In this document: piece by piece, positions 34,921-49,900 of the stretch
Position numbering within the stretch: the first letter of the stretch is position 1
Layout: each line of letters opens with the position of its first letter
Assembly: GCA_934045075.1 (NCBI GenBank)
Contig: OW203724.1
Span: forward strand, 25,743,528 to 25,807,527
DNA: 64,000 nucleotides
Direction: 5' to 3'
From: Yponomeuta sedellus
Taxonomy: Eukaryota; Arthropoda; Insecta; Lepidoptera; Yponomeutidae
The notes under the pieces: model-generated
Told to the model about the DNA's origin: nothing
Seen by the model: the letters and a program-made list of their open reading frames with translations, nothing else
The model's database searches: none
Position numbers and translations under genes: made by a program

Positions 34921-37900
34921 TCACCAGCAGAAGACGGAGAGCTCTCCGCCCGCGCCCCCCGCGCCGCGCCACGACCGCACCCCCGCGCCGCCCACCTTCA
35001 ACTGCGACACACAAGCAAGCAAGCGCACGTTATATAACTAGGTACGGCAAACATACATTTCTGAACACCGACAGCGTACACTAGTGTTTTTGTTTAGGCA
35101 GTCATAGAAAAAGATAGACAACATTTGTTTACGTACTGGCGACGAGAAACCTTGCTAGTTGCGCAAGAAAATAGTAAGGCAATGGCATGTGGTAGTGGTA
35201 GACCAACTAGTAATTGAGTATTTGCTACCTCATTTTAAACATGCTTAATATACGAATAAGTGGCAAGGGAAATACTGCCTTCCACGTTTGGTTTGTTACA
35301 CAACAGTTCAAATAGGACTTCCTCTTGATTTGTTTTTGGCATGGGTGTGTTATTTTATAAGACTTAAGTAGATTTCACTATTTACTAGGTAGGTATGTAC
35401 AATTTTAAAATTGGACAACATCACTGATTTTTAAATAATATATATATTAGCACGTGTCTTACGATGAATTCGTGTAGCTGCTCAATGGGATGGAGGTATT
35501 GGACCAGGAGAGCGAGGAAAGCGGCTCATTGAGTGCGCATCAATGGCTGCATTCCGCGCGCGCGCAGACTCGCGCTTTATACGGCGACTGGAAGCGCTTT
35601 TTTGTGGCGAAACGTTGGTAGCCGCAGCAAGTTTAATTCACGCATAATCCTCGGCCACAAGTGGTGGATCCGGCTCCTAACGCCTAAAGAGGATGTGAGA
35701 CGGCATTCTTGCTGGAGAAAAGCTTGGTTTCCCAGTTGGAAGGTAGGATCTTCAGGAAATGATGCCACGAAAATGGTCGGCGGAAGAACGCGGTATCGTC
35801 GAGCGGCCGCGTCACAAGGTGGGGTCGTTGGCCGCGCTATCGGCTGATGCCTAGGCCTACGCGATAACGGCTATCTATCTGACACACCGCCGGGTTTTGT
35901 GTTGACAAACATCTTGCGTCTATGTGTGGGATAGTTGGTCCAGGGCCTTATTTCATAAACATGTTTTTATTTTTTCGAAAAAATTTGATAGCCTGGGATG
36001 AATATTTCGATTTAGGCTGCTGTGATTTGTTTTTAGAGAGTCTAGGAAATCGAAAGTAATCAATTGAGATCCTAAATCATCAATTTAAATCCTACAAGCT
36101 GTATGTTTCTAGACTAAATCTATGGTTTCAATTGATACAAGACAAATATAGTAAAAAGACTTCTAATATGCGCAAAAGGGTGCCCTACACGCAGTCTGGC
36201 GCATAATCGGAACGGATGGAGAGCAAACTGCTGTTATGTTGCAAACTGCTCCATAGTCTCGTCCCTCAGTCATGAGGACATCACGAAACAGAATAAGAGT
36301 ATGCGAAAACGCAAAGAAGTTATATTTGTACATAAGTAGTAAATAATGTATAACTACTAAATAATAAACGTGCATATAAATATACTAGCTAACCCCGGAA
36401 ACGATATTAACCTACGACCTATTCCCAGACCTTCTAAATGTACCCAAAACGTTTCATGAAAATCGATACCGTTATTTACATTATACGGCACGTCATTCCA
36501 GCTGGGTTATGACGGTAAAGTTGGATTACGAGTATCTCCGATGGCCTTCGGTAGAGAGTTCTACTGGTGAGCAGCAAGCACAAAACGCATCGAAATAGAA
36601 CCCCGTGTTGCAGATTGCGTCTTGTAATGTTCTAATACTCGTATAAAACGCTCTATGCGGCCCGCGGAGGCAAAAATGAAGAATCTCTCCCGCAGGCACG
36701 TCGGGGCACCGGGGTTTCTCAGGTCATTATAGAAGGTGCAGCATGTGCGGGTTGCGACGCAATCAAGAAGGAAGCCACTTAAACTGGCGTAGAAAATCTG
36801 TGAGATTACTTAGGTTCACTCTTGCCAGGAGAGAATAGTTCTTTCGAAAGATTCCCATTCTGTGCTTAGAAATCAACTCAGAGGTCAACTGATTGTGAAG
36901 ACTGAGTGACTTATTCGTTTCATCTGAAGCAGCACTGGAAAGTTACTGAGAAAGTTACTCCTGTTAAATCGCTTGTTAACGGTTTATCTATGTCAACGAT
37001 TCGGTTGAATGGCGCTCGCGAAAAAGGAAGAGCAAAACACCTGCCAAATGCGTGTCGGGCCACGCGCAGTGTAGGGTTTCGAAGGAGGGTTTTTTACCTG
37101 CTCTAAAGAAGTAACAACTCATTCAAGTAATTTTTAATGGACTTCTTTCGAAGTTTTTCTTTTTAAAGTTGGTCGCCTATTACTCGTTAACTTGTGAAGC
37201 CTGGCGGTGATAGTTTTTCTTTTAAGTTCTTATACTTTATGCCCTGTTTTTTCTCACGTTTTTGCAATCCACCGTGTAGCCGAGAGATAGAAGGGAAGAC
37301 GCGCTAAACCAACATAAATTTGCGCTTTGAAGCATTTTAATATTTAACGGATCCCTAAATCAAAATATGGTTTTCCTACAGTATTATTAAACGACCAATC
37401 CAAAGATACCCTACACTATGGTGTAAACGGGAAAAACATTGCATCCCTAATTCCGGTGTAGGAGTAACAGTAAAAAATGTTTTTGTAATTTAATTATTAT
37501 ATCTATGACAAGTGATTAGTTAGTATTATATTTATAACAAATTTTAGTTCTCGAGTAATGTAGTCTCTGTGCAAAGCCGCGGATAGACATACAGTCGGAA
37601 CCCTAAGAAGGTGTTTGGAAAAAAGGCATTGAAAACGGTTACCGCACACAGCAAAATAGTGTTTGTAAAAAGTTGTTTGTGATCCGATAAAACGAAGATT
37701 GAAGCAATTACAAACAAACGTAACACGCAAGTAAACACTGAACTATCAGTGGAACAACGACTAAACAGCAGTGTACGTACGAGACCTGTCTGCATAAATT
37801 GTGGGGGCCTGGCTACCTAAACAAATAGTACCTACTGTTTGAAGCACTAGCACGCGAGTTAGTGTCCGAGGAACAGGATACTACAGGAATCTCGCAATAA

Positions 37901-40900
37901 GTGATGTTACCGAGCAGAGTTTTATTTTAATTAACCGGTCCTTCTGTGGTACTTATTCAGTGAGTCAGCTGATAACTTCTTCGACCTGCCTCGTGCATGT
38001 TGATAACATTAATACACTGTCCGATATAACGTATTATTCAACATAATTTGAAATAAACAAAAGAAGGTACCTATTTCGTTATCTTTTTAAAAAGGCCAGT
38101 CGAAAAAAAACGAAATCTCTTGTACTTGCAATGCAGCGCGACTAGTTTTTCTGTCACTGCAAGTGTCTTTGAAAACAACGAAACTGCTATTTGGCTTCCA
38201 AGTTGATGCGCGCGCTCTTCGCAGAATCGTAAAATGAACGGCGGAAGTCGTCAAATTATTATTTATGCTGTTGCCGACGATTCCTCTATACCTGGCTGCC
38301 TAACGGGTGTCGTGGCGGGTGTTGTTTATGAAATTATTTTTGTACTATCAAAAGAGCGGCTAGTCTGAGATTCCGCTGCAGTATAGGTGGATGTTTCCAA
38401 AAGTGCATTTCCGCGGACCGGTTGTGCAACAAGTCGGCTCACAGGTCAGGGGTCATGACTCGCCTGCTATCTCCCTCGCACTCATGGTTCGTAGCGAGAA
38501 GCAGTGACAAACGCTCACTCCGTAAGATGCGGGGAAATATGGATTTTTTATCACTGATGAGTTTCTGCGATAAAAACCCGTCGCCTATTATGAAATGACT
38601 CGTTATATGACGGGCTGACGTTGCGCCACGTCGCTGCGGTAGCTTGTGTATTGCGAATATGCATGGCTACTACAAATAGCTTGCAGAAATACACACATTT
38701 TAATGAAATACTGGTATTCTCGAATGATAACTGAGCGGAACGCCTGATAAAAAGCACAATGGGACTGTAGGTCATCGGAGCCATGTAAAAACCATTTTCA
38801 GTCGCCAAAATTAATTTATTGTATAAATTTATCGCCCCTATCACACAAGTCGGGAAAACTCAAGCCAAAAAGAGATCGACAGTAATGTAGAGTATAAGGC
38901 TGTGTTATCTGTTCGGTGACACGTCGGTATTTACGGGTTGCGGCGGTGCAGCGCGGGTCACTGCTTGACCCAGTTGGGGGTCGCGACCCGCGCGCCATTA
39001 GTATGCCGGAGACGGGTGCAGTGGAGGCGCGACCTTCGGAGGAGCCGGGGCGTGATCACGTGCTGCCATTGACTTGCTTTCGCGGATCTTGGGTACGGTT
39101 CGAGCGTCGGCGACGCTGCTTTTTGAGCATTTATGATGGCCAGCGTAGGTAGTACGACGACGCGAGTAGGGCCTATTAACGTCTAACATTTCTAGCGACT
39201 TTTCCGTAGGTACATAAATTGTCAAACCGTGACATTTTAGCGCCACAAAATGCGTGCAAAGTCAGTCATGTCTATACCAAGTTCTGCTACGCTGGCTTTG
39301 CGAGGCCTAAAGGGATTTCATGTTTTTATTAGTTTACCATCTTCAGTACCAGAGATGGAGAGGAGAAAGTATAGGCAGATTTAACAATAATTACTCGACC
39401 GTTGCGTTGATACACCGATTGATCAGAATACTGAATTGCGTCTGGCGACCGACACAAGTTTCAAGTAACTTCACAACCACCTATTGGTTTAGTAAGGTCC
39501 AGATGCGTAGTGTCGTCTTAGGTAAAGGACAAGAATGCTCGTTAGCAGTGGGCGTAACTCCAGTTGGCGCACTGGAAACTCACCTGCTGCATCTTGTCGA
39601 AGTCGAGCGCGGGGCGATGACGGCGCGGAGGCGGCGCGGGCTGGCGGCGGCGGCGCGGCGACTGCGCCCCGCAGCCGCAGTCCGCGCCCGCTACCGCCCC
39701 TGCACCCGCAACCGCCACCGCGCCCGCGCCGCTCCTCCGCGGCTTCAGAGCCTCGAGCGGCGGCGACGTGCGGAACCGCACCGGCGTCTCCACCTGCAAC
39801 CGAGCGACCACTTATCAGCATACAATGTCAGGTCTCCTGCAGAAGGTCGAGCTCGGGTTCGAACGCAGGAGGATGTCAATATGACATGGTATTGCTTTTC
39901 AACTCTCCCACGACGTAAAGGGCGACTTTTATATCCGAGCAGCGAGTGGATCTTGACAACAACAAAAAAATATTGTGTAATTAAGTGCTGGTTTGAGTGT
40001 GCAGATCAGATTGTGACTGGAATGATGTAGTCTATGAAAGATGTACTACAATAATAGAATGTACAGTATTAGTCGCGATGTGACGGAGATGGCGCATACC
40101 TTGGTATCGTCGTCGTCATCGGAGGCGGCGCGCGGCGCGTCGCGGTCGCGGGCCCACTTGCGCTTCTCGGGCGCGGCGCCGGCGGCCGGCGGCGAGGACG
40201 CGCCGCGCCGCCGGCCGCCGGACTCGGCCGCCGCGCCCGGCGCCGCTCCGGCGCCCGCGCACGCGCTCTCGGCGCCGTTGATCACCTGCGCGCGCACAAT
40301 GACAACTACCGATTGTGGACTGCGTGCTGCTAGTGCGGGGTGGCATTGGGTTAGTCACACGTTGGTACATGGCACAATACACAGTTCCGCTCCTACATTA
40401 CTTTTGACAATCCTCTTCATTCGAATCTAGTACAGAGGCACGAAAAGGTCATAATCTTGCCAGAGAGCTCGTCAAAGTGATCTCTGGGTAAAGCGACTCT
40501 CTTAGAGTTAATATATTTGCGCCATGCCGCACAATAAAAAGTTACCTACCTACTGTTCATGTAGAAGTCATTGAAGAATCAGAAGAAACGGCTGCTTTCA
40601 GGATAAATGAAATATTTGAAAAAATATTATTAATTTAGCAAAAAAGGCAATGCCTCCGGTGGCCAGATTGCCAGTCGAGTCCGCCTTGTATTGCGGGAGC
40701 CGGACCTGGTATCTTATAGCAGCATTTTACAGGTAACGATTTGAAGCAAATGACAACTATCGATTTTAATTTCTTGAGACCTTGAGTCATCACAGGTATC
40801 AAAATTATGATACTTGATCATTTGGGCCCTTATTTTTCCTATTCTTCGTATGTATCTAATAAAGTTACGATTTGTACACTTATCCCCATTACAAATGCAA

Positions 40901-43900
40901 AGGTCTTCCAGAATGTTGAATAGTATTTATAAAGAAAACATGCCATAAAATTATTAACATAAAAATGTATTTTAAACTTTCGCGACTTGTACACATAGTT
41001 AGAATATTTTCGGGGCTTAATCGCGTAGTAATTTATTGCTATTTTACCTCGACGTTTCGGCGACGTTACAGTCATCGTGGTCACGAGAAGACTGATTGAA
41101 ATTGAAATTGAAATCATTTATTTGCTCAAAAGACCTGACAAAACAGCTGTTACTTACATATAGCTTAATACAAGACTTATGCGATTATTATTCAAAATAA
41201 AATGTTAGCAGTTTGGATATATTCAGTCGGTAGGTTGGTCACAAATTACTTTGCTTGTTAAGTAAGCAAACGCCCAGAACATGGTAACAGCCAAAGATTT
41301 ACTACTACCCTCCGCACTAGTTTAAGAACTGTGTTGCGGCAGAGTAGGTTCGTCGTCAACGTAACCAGTTTAAATAGAACCGTACAGTGAGCTTAATTCT
41401 ATGTTAACAAAGTTCAAGTAGATTTGGACCATGTTTCAAGTGGTGAGTGTGTGAATAACCAGTTATGTATGTCCTTTCTGACTTGTTGTTTACGGTGGCA
41501 CAGAGATCAACATATTTGGACAAGTTTTTGTTGTTACATAGTATATTCAAGGATTTAAGAAGATGCTTGGTAATTTTGTTGATGGCTGGTCATTCTTTCC
41601 ACTCGTGAAAGTCCTAATATTAGTTTTAAGATACATTTTCAAACTAATGCTAATTAATAAGTTTCAAGATCAAATAAAAAATATATATATGAAATAGAAG
41701 AAATAATTATGTAACAAGACAAGTAATTATGTAACAATACAAATAATTAAGACTGGCCAATCTTTTAAAATTTCATTCAGATATTTAGTTGCTTTTATCT
41801 CAAGAACATTTTTATTTTAATATGTAGGTGTATAAAATAATAATACTAGTATTTATCGTAAATAAACAATATATACAGTTTTTTTTTATTGTACTTATAT
41901 AAATATAGGAAATATGTTATTTTTTTGTATATATTATAAGTTCAAAAATATATCCTAACTATACCATATACGAACATACATATTATATAATTTAAAAGTA
42001 CTGCTTATCTAATTAGGTTTTCCGTTGAAGTATAGTCAAGATTAAGTAGGATTTTTTCAACAATTTTTCTGCACGCATACCGGGTTTTTCCGCTCAGTAT
42101 TTCTTCTTTGCACAATTTGTTGTATATGGAGGGGCCTTTGTGGTATGTGAAGCTCTGAGCAAATGAAGTTCGACAAGGAGGTACTCTATATACGGTATAT
42201 TTTCGCCTGTTAGATATTATGGACGGAGGTTGAATTTTGTGTTGCTTAAGAATCAAGGAGCAAATATACAGCTGTCTCACAGTTAGTACAGAGTAATCTT
42301 TATATAGGTTTGTGGTAGGATAACGATAGCTCTTGAAGTTGATTACTTTTATTATGGCCCTATGCGCTCTTTCAAGCTTTAGTAGGTTGGTCTTGTTGGC
42401 ACTACCCCAGGCGACCACACCGTACGAGAGGATTGTCTGGCATAGGCTGAAATAAATGGATTTCACGACATCAGTGTCCCCAATGTGTCTAAGTTTTTTG
42501 AAGATACATATGAGTTTCCTTGTTTTGGTACACAGAGATTCGATTTGTAGTTTCCAGTTGAGGTTTTGGTCTAGTATTACACCCAGATATTTAATGTAAT
42601 TAGCGGAGGAGAGTTCAGGGCAGGCACATTGGGAGTCATTTGAGCATGTGTGGGCTCTTAAGCTAAAATTTGAGGGTTGCATGCTTGCCTGTATGCTAAA
42701 GGTCAAGTATTTAGTCTTGTCCAGGTTTAACGTAAGTATGTTATTGTTGAGCCGTTTCAGGACAGTGCGAAAGCCATCTTCAGCATATTGTTTGGCCTCT
42801 TTCCAAGTGGGTGCGTCAAACAACAACACTGTGTCATCAGCGAATGTAATTATTTTAGCGTTTCGTAGTTTTGTTTCGCAGAGGTCGTTTATGTAGACTA
42901 GAAATAACGTCGGTCCCGTGACTGAGCCCTGTGGTACTCCATAATTCACGTTTTTGTAGTCACTCTCGACGTCACCAATCTTAACAGATTGTGTCCTATC
43001 TGTTAGGTAACTTTGGAATAGGTTATGTGCAGTTCCACGAACACCAGCATTTTCCAGTTTTTTTAAAAGTATTGGAATAGAGACGGTGTCAAATGCTTTG
43101 GCGAGGTCAAGAAATATGCCCACACACTTATTTTTTAAGTCAAGTTTCTTGGCAATATGCACGACAAGATCATCAATGGCATCAGCAGCGGATTTTTTTT
43201 CCCTAAAGCCGTATTGATTATTAGAGAAAAACCCACTACTATTGAGGTACTTGATAAGTCTTGAATTTATCGCTTTCTCAACAATTTTCGATACTGTTGG
43301 TAGTAAGGAGATAGGCCTATAGCAAGTGACACCGTCCCTTTTGCCAGATTTAAATACAGGTATCACAATTGACCTTTTTAGCAAGCTAGGAAAGATGCCG
43401 GTAGTGAAGCATGCATTACAAAGGTGTGATATAGGAAGAGCCAGGGTATTTTTAGCCATCTTTGTGAATGCAGCTGATGCACCATCCCAGCCAGACGACG
43501 TTGAGTTTTTTAGTGATGAGATGATTTTTAAAATTTCGTTATAATTCGTTGGTAATAATGCAATTGAGTTTAGCGGACTAAGATTGGTTTTAGTATTTGC
43601 AGCGAGTGCATTTTCAGTTTTGTTTGTTTTATTTAATATCTCATTAGCCAGTTTACTCCCTGCGTCAACAAAGTACTGGTTAACTGAGTTAACTGCTTCC
43701 TTTGGGGTGTTTTTGGTTGACAAGAGTTCATTCCCGGAGTTTTTGTTTGTCTGTAAATTACAAATTTCTTTGATTGTTCTCCACGTGTTTTTCAAGTCGT
43801 TTTTGTATTTTCCTATTTGTTTTCTGTGATATTTATTTTTAAGATTTTGTAGAAGTCTATTGCAGTAATTTCGGTATCTTTTGTACGTTACTTTTAAAAT

Positions 43901-46900
43901 AAGATTTTCAGGTTCTTTTTTGTGTTTGAGGTGAAGTTTGTCACGCCACTTTATACAACGTATAAGGCCCCGTGTTATCCAAGGTTTTATATTGTTTTGC
44001 CTGTTAGGTATTTTGTGGATTGTAGTGAATTGGTCTATGATGGCAGAAGTTGTTTTCAAGAATTTTTGGGTAATGATATCGGGATTGTCACTAGCCAATA
44101 CTTCAGTCCAGTCAGTCTTTTTTAATGCTTCAAGAGCTTTATTATAATCTAGCTTGCTGTATGTTTTTGGTTTTATAGGCTTATTGGTTTCGCAATTTAG
44201 TGATACAATTACAGGAAAGTGATCTGTTGTGGTTGATTTACAAACTATGGTAGTCGATTCAGTGGATGGCTTCAGAAAGCAGTGATCAATACAGCTCCTG
44301 TCCCTTGTACCAAAAGTATGTGTCGGAAGTAGTCCATGTGTAGAGAAAAAGTTCAGGTAGTCGTGGGACCGTGGATCACTGTTCTGTTCTTTTATGTCTA
44401 CGTTGAGATCACCCACTACCGCAACATTTTTAACACTCTTTATCTCTTTCAGTGTGATGTCGAGAGTCGAGAGGAAAGTGTCAATATTGTAATTTGAAGG
44501 TGATCTATATAGGGCAACAATAGCAAGCTGGGTTCCGATCTTTACAATTAAGCAGTCTGACTCCAAAACATTTGGCTCGTATACGGATACGCTTAGGGAA
44601 TTATGCGCGTATATAACCACGCCACTATTTTGGTTAGTGTGACGAGAAGAAGCATGCGTAGTGTAGTTAGGCAGAGTAGGTAATGTGTTTATATGAGGTA
44701 GCCAGCACTCTGTGAAAACGAATATATCGATTTTTATATTTAGCCTGGTCGTCTGTGTCATAAAATCGTCAAAATTTCGGTCTATACTTCGTATGTTCTG
44801 AGTAATTATTTTTAGATGTTTCTTGGACTTACTAAGGAGATTGTTGCACTCTTCCAGATCATCAAGAAGAAAACATGTGCCAGATTTGACATCGTTGTCG
44901 ATGTCAGTACTGACCTGTAATTGCCTAATTGTCATTGTATAGTTGTTGTATATTTGTGTGTAAAGCCATCAGTGTGGCTATAGTGATACATGACCTGATG
45001 ATCAAGATGAGCGCAAGTGTTAATAAAATACTTTCTTCTAGTAATGTGGTTCAGAACAGCCGGGGCAGTGTATAAGCAGCACGTCATTATTACTTGCATA
45101 TAATACAATATACTAATTGTGATACTAAGACGTAGATAATATGATATAGCAATAAAAACATATACATACTTATAATTTGATATTATAACAATACATTTAA
45201 CTTCTATTGGCACAGAATGATAAAGAAGGTATGGTGGTTGAGTAACCCAGTATAGGTACTCGTATGCTAGTCAATCAGATGAAATAGCACTCTTGAGACT
45301 TTCCAGTTGTTGAGTTGATATTATACGAACCGCTGGGAGGCCGTCATTCTTCCGCAGTTGAACCGTTCCACGAGATACCCAACAGTATTTATAGCTCATG
45401 TCATTAGCTACTTGTTTTGCTGCGTAAAGAAGCATTTTCGTCTTTGGAGTGAGCGATTCTGATACGAATATTGGTGTATTCTTGGCATGGAAGCCAATTT
45501 TGTCGCACGTCAGCTTATTGTCCCTATGTTCAGCGTTGTACGCTTTGACAGCTTGCAATACTTCTACCTTCTTTACAGTCTCTTTAAACTCTACAAGTAT
45601 TGGCGCATTTTCCTTTCCTTTACGGTACATCTGGTTGATAGATACATTATTAGGTTCAACTTTTATTGCTCTGAGTAGAGACGAGAATATGTCTTGCAAA
45701 TTTTCCTTGTCGTTTCTAGGAACATTTCTAATTTCAATCATATTCCTTTTTTGGATTTTTTGTAGATCATCCAATTGCTCCTCCAGTTTGCCGATTTTTA
45801 TTTGCGAATTAGCACATTCCGCCTCAAGAAGGTTTACCCTTTGCTTTAACTCGGAACATTCCTTTTTGTATTCAAGCATCATCTTATGAATTTCACTGTT
45901 ACCTGACAGCAGATCTCTGTTTTGACTTGAATTGGCTTCAAGAGCTACATTTATTTTCTCAAATTTCTTGTCCTGTTTGTCTTGAAGGCCTTTTATCATT
46001 GCTTTAATTTCGAGGCAGAAGTCAGCAATATTTTCATCTTCAGGATTTTTTCGCTTTCGGATGTTTACGTTTGTATTAAAAAGGTTATCTTTATCCAGAG
46101 TTAGGTTTGGCTGAGAAGTTGAAGTTTTAGGCGGCGGTGACCGGTAGAAGGACATTTCTGATTTTTTTGCGTATACTATACTTTGTTAATCGATGGCACT
46201 TTTTACACCCACGACCGGATTTTGTAAATTGGACTCAATATGTTACTCGTTATGGTATATTGTCGAATTTTGGCGTTAAAGTAAATTTGAGCAAAAGTGT
46301 GACACACGTCTGCACTGTAAGATGCCCGAACGACGACGATGGCTGGCACCCGTTCGCATCTTCGGCTGATGAGGTTTCAGACTACCCTCAATCAGCTATC
46401 ACAAAGCACTATTGGGGTTGCGACACACTACACTGACAACGTGTAGACGACTAACGACGTGACCACGATGACTGTAACGTCGTCGAAACGTCGAGGTAAA
46501 ATAGCAATAAATTACTACGCGATTAAGCCCCGAAAATATTGTAACTAAACATAAAAATGGTCTACCAGGTCTATCTGTAACATTTCATGTAGTGACATTC
46601 ATTACAGATCATTAGATAAGTGAAATATATTTGACAACATATGACAGTTTTTTTAATAGGTTCGGCTTATTGCACCGTGAATCCGGCTGCGGAGGCACCG
46701 ACTGATAAAAATATGCCAGGAACGGAACTGGCGCTTATTTTGTTTAAGTATATATTAATAGAGAACACTGTAATGTACATAAAAATGGAAATCACACAGA
46801 TATTTCTAGTGTATAGAACATGCGGTAAGAAACCACTCATCGAGAATGGAGGCGGTTGATGCTGATGTCTTGTATGCTGTTCTGTTGTAAAAGTACGATA

Positions 46901-49900
46901 ACAAGTTTGGTCCCTTAAAACCCTTGTGGTTTTTAGCAATAAAAAGCCTTAAATATAGGTAATATTAGAAATAAAAAAAAAAAAACCCGGTACCTATCCA
47001 ATTAATAATTGTATATTCGGCGATATGTACCTACCTAATACATTAAGCTGTTTTCGTCCTACTAACCTAACCTAACCAGTGTAGGTTAATGTTATAGAAA
47101 ATATTACGGAACCAGCTCAAATGGTAACAGCCAGCGATTTCATACATTTGGTGCAATATACAATATTTAGAAAAGAGATGCGACGCAAGGCCCGCGTCCG
47201 GCGGCCACTCGGCCAGTCGCCCGGCCGGCCGGACGGCTGGGTGTCATGTTTTATGCAAGAGACCATTAAAGTTGTGCACTACATCGACAATACGGCAGCT
47301 CGTAAGACTCGCCTCCAGTCGCACCCGCTCGCATCAAGAGCCCCGAGCAACAGAAAAAGAAAAGAAAGCTCCTTTTTAAAGGCTTCTCCCGTTGAATATT
47401 TCAGCGTGTAATTGCACAACTCGCAATTCTCGGCCGTCAAAGCGTCGCGTCATTACACGGTATTAATGGCGGAGGCCGGACTCCCCAACCCCAACCCCCG
47501 CCCCATCCCACTGCACCGGGAGAAAAACAGCTGGAAATAGCTGACGAGAGCGAGCGACAGTCGGTCTAATGGTGCGGCCGGCCGACCGCTCATTTATTAT
47601 GGATGGATGCAAGAGTCCACGTGAAAAACCTCTTGACTTTACATCGTCGGACGTTGTCTGACACTGACGTCAATGGTAAACTTTAAAGAGGATCAGGAAT
47701 AAAGGTGGAACCGCAATTATGTACTTTGACTATAATTTAACATACGCGGAGACGTACTAGCCATGCTATCGCACCCAAACCCGACGGGAATGCTCGGCCG
47801 GCCATAGTATGTACAGAAATAGAGGCTGTTAGGCCGCGGATAGCGCTTACGGCAGAAATTTAACGCACCCACCACTGCTCCATAGATAACCCGAATGCAT
47901 TATTTTTCATAAATCGAATACCGGCTTTATAGCCGCCATTTCATGCGTTACCTGGGAGAAGCTGTTACATGATTTGATTTGGTTCAATATTTTAGGGTCG
48001 AAATATACTTAGTAAGTAAGTATGAATGAATGAATGAATGAATGAAAATTCTTTATTGCGTTAAAAAAACAAATTTTTACAAAGGCGAGCTAGATAGTTT
48101 TTACTTTTTTCTAGCTAACCCACGTTGATGCGTATAGTGGATAAGAAGTAGATAATATATCTCTGAAAAGAACTAAAGGTTTTTTTTACATTTGCATAAA
48201 TTGCTTATTACTATTTTGATTTTATTTAATTCATTTTAATGTAAAAAAGCTAGTAATCATAAGTCCTTCCTCCGATTCATTCATTTTGTGTTCCGTACCC
48301 AAAAGGTAAAAACGAGACCCTATTACTAGTCTAAAACTCCACCATCCGTCTGTCAGAAGCCTGTCTCTCATGAGCTGCGATAGCTAGACAGTTAAAATGA
48401 TCACAATGTATTTCTTTTGCCGAAATAACAACAAAATAAAAATTTAATAAAATATATATTTAAGTGGGGCTCCCATACAACGTGATTTTTTTTTCCTGGT
48501 TATTCCTCGATGTTAATAAAGGCAACAGATAGATGCTTCAAATATTTACTAAATATTACAAGCATCGCGAGTTGTATATTAATTTAAAAATTTAATCGTT
48601 GAATTAAAATAAAATAAATATTGCAGGGGTGCTCCTATATCATAAACGTGATCTTTTTTGCCGTTTTTGGTCTATTAACGTAAACAGGTGAACATCGCTT
48701 AAATTATTCTCAGAATTTCTAATTGTATGGACTTCATATTCATATAATTATGTAGACTAGAAGACACTGCTCGCAGGTATTGACATTTTAATATATCGTA
48801 TTGGCATTGCATAAAAGTTCATATTTCTCTGGGTGCATACCAAAAATGTAATGCAGACGACAAAAAAAAACGGAAGAAAATTATGTTGTTTTGTAAAAAG
48901 TACAAAACTAACGTAAGAGCGAACACGTCGAGCTCTTTTGTCTCTTGGAAGTGACAGGCGCTGCGCCTGATAAAAGTATTAAGGCCAGCTTTAATCGTGA
49001 CATGACGAATTGCACGCAAACGCATTCGGTTCTTTTCTAGAGATTACGCTAATACAGCAATGCATGAAAAATCGCATTTAACATGAAGGAGAAATTACCT
49101 TGCTCAGTTTTCCAATATTTAATTAACCTTGAACCGATAAGCAATGTTACCTTATCGGTTCACTTTAGTGTACGAAATATGGAAATGTTTCCTAGCCACA
49201 TTCGTAATATATTACTTTAATGGATCTAGGGATACTGCAAAACTGTATATATGCATTCCGTAGATATATTTATTATGTTGAGGTATTAGAAGCTAGCACA
49301 ACGCAGTAGTAAGAATGTAGAGCTTTAGAGGATTATAGTTGAGGCTCGGTGACATTATCGGGCGAGTGCACGCGTGGTATCGGACGTGCGATGTCGGGCT
49401 CCACGCCGTACACACATGTACCTACCTAAATGTGTGTGTTGCTGCGGATCATGCGGATGTGTTGCATGCTTGAGCAGGCCTAGTCGTAGCAGGACTGCCA
49501 CGAGGTCGCCCCGACACCGCTTCGCATATGGAACACACGTTCCAAGTTCCGTTGTAGAAAATAATATACAGGACATACATACATAACCTCACGCCTGTAT
49601 CGCAGAGGGGTAGGCAGAGCCCAGGGACTGCCACTTGCCACGATCCTGACAGATCACCTTCGCTTCATCAACGTTCATAAGTTGTTGGATGCACGCACGC
49701 CTGTTCCGGGTACTTTTTATCTTCTCCTTTGCTAATACATCCCCTTTTTGGTCGATGTATGACCGCCTGGGACGTCCCTTACCAGCCCTTCCACTCACAT
49801 TCGCAGTATACTATATTTGTTTCGTCAATCTTTCTTCCTTCATCCTCTCCACATGTCAAAACCAACGCAACATTACTTTCTCAATTCTAGTCACTACTCT

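Larger units (their letters stand above)
41880..46457 (-). mobile_element. LINE (non-LTR retrotransposon) with two intact open reading frames
   Basis: Gene order on the - strand is 5' region (46457-46156), ORF1 (46155-45271), 336-base spacer, ORF2 (44935-42005) and an AT-rich 3' UTR ending near the T-run at 41880-41888 (an A-run on the element strand). Both frames are open, so it inserted recently. It lies inside the long intron between exons 2 and 3 of the 217-aa gene, in the sense direction. The exact 5' and 3' ends are not resolved. It probably belongs to the CR1/Jockey-type group. Confidence 0.85.

Noticed and set aside
38998..39246. Possible extra exon of the - strand gene (82-codon frame)
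   Set aside because: No donor/acceptor pair keeps one frame, while the direct join 39584 to 35001 is already in phase with a stop.
46361..46490. Hammerhead ribozyme (CTGATGAGG at 46363 with GAAAC at 46485)
   Set aside because: The two core parts are more than 110 bases apart with no suitable stem II, so this is probably coincidence.
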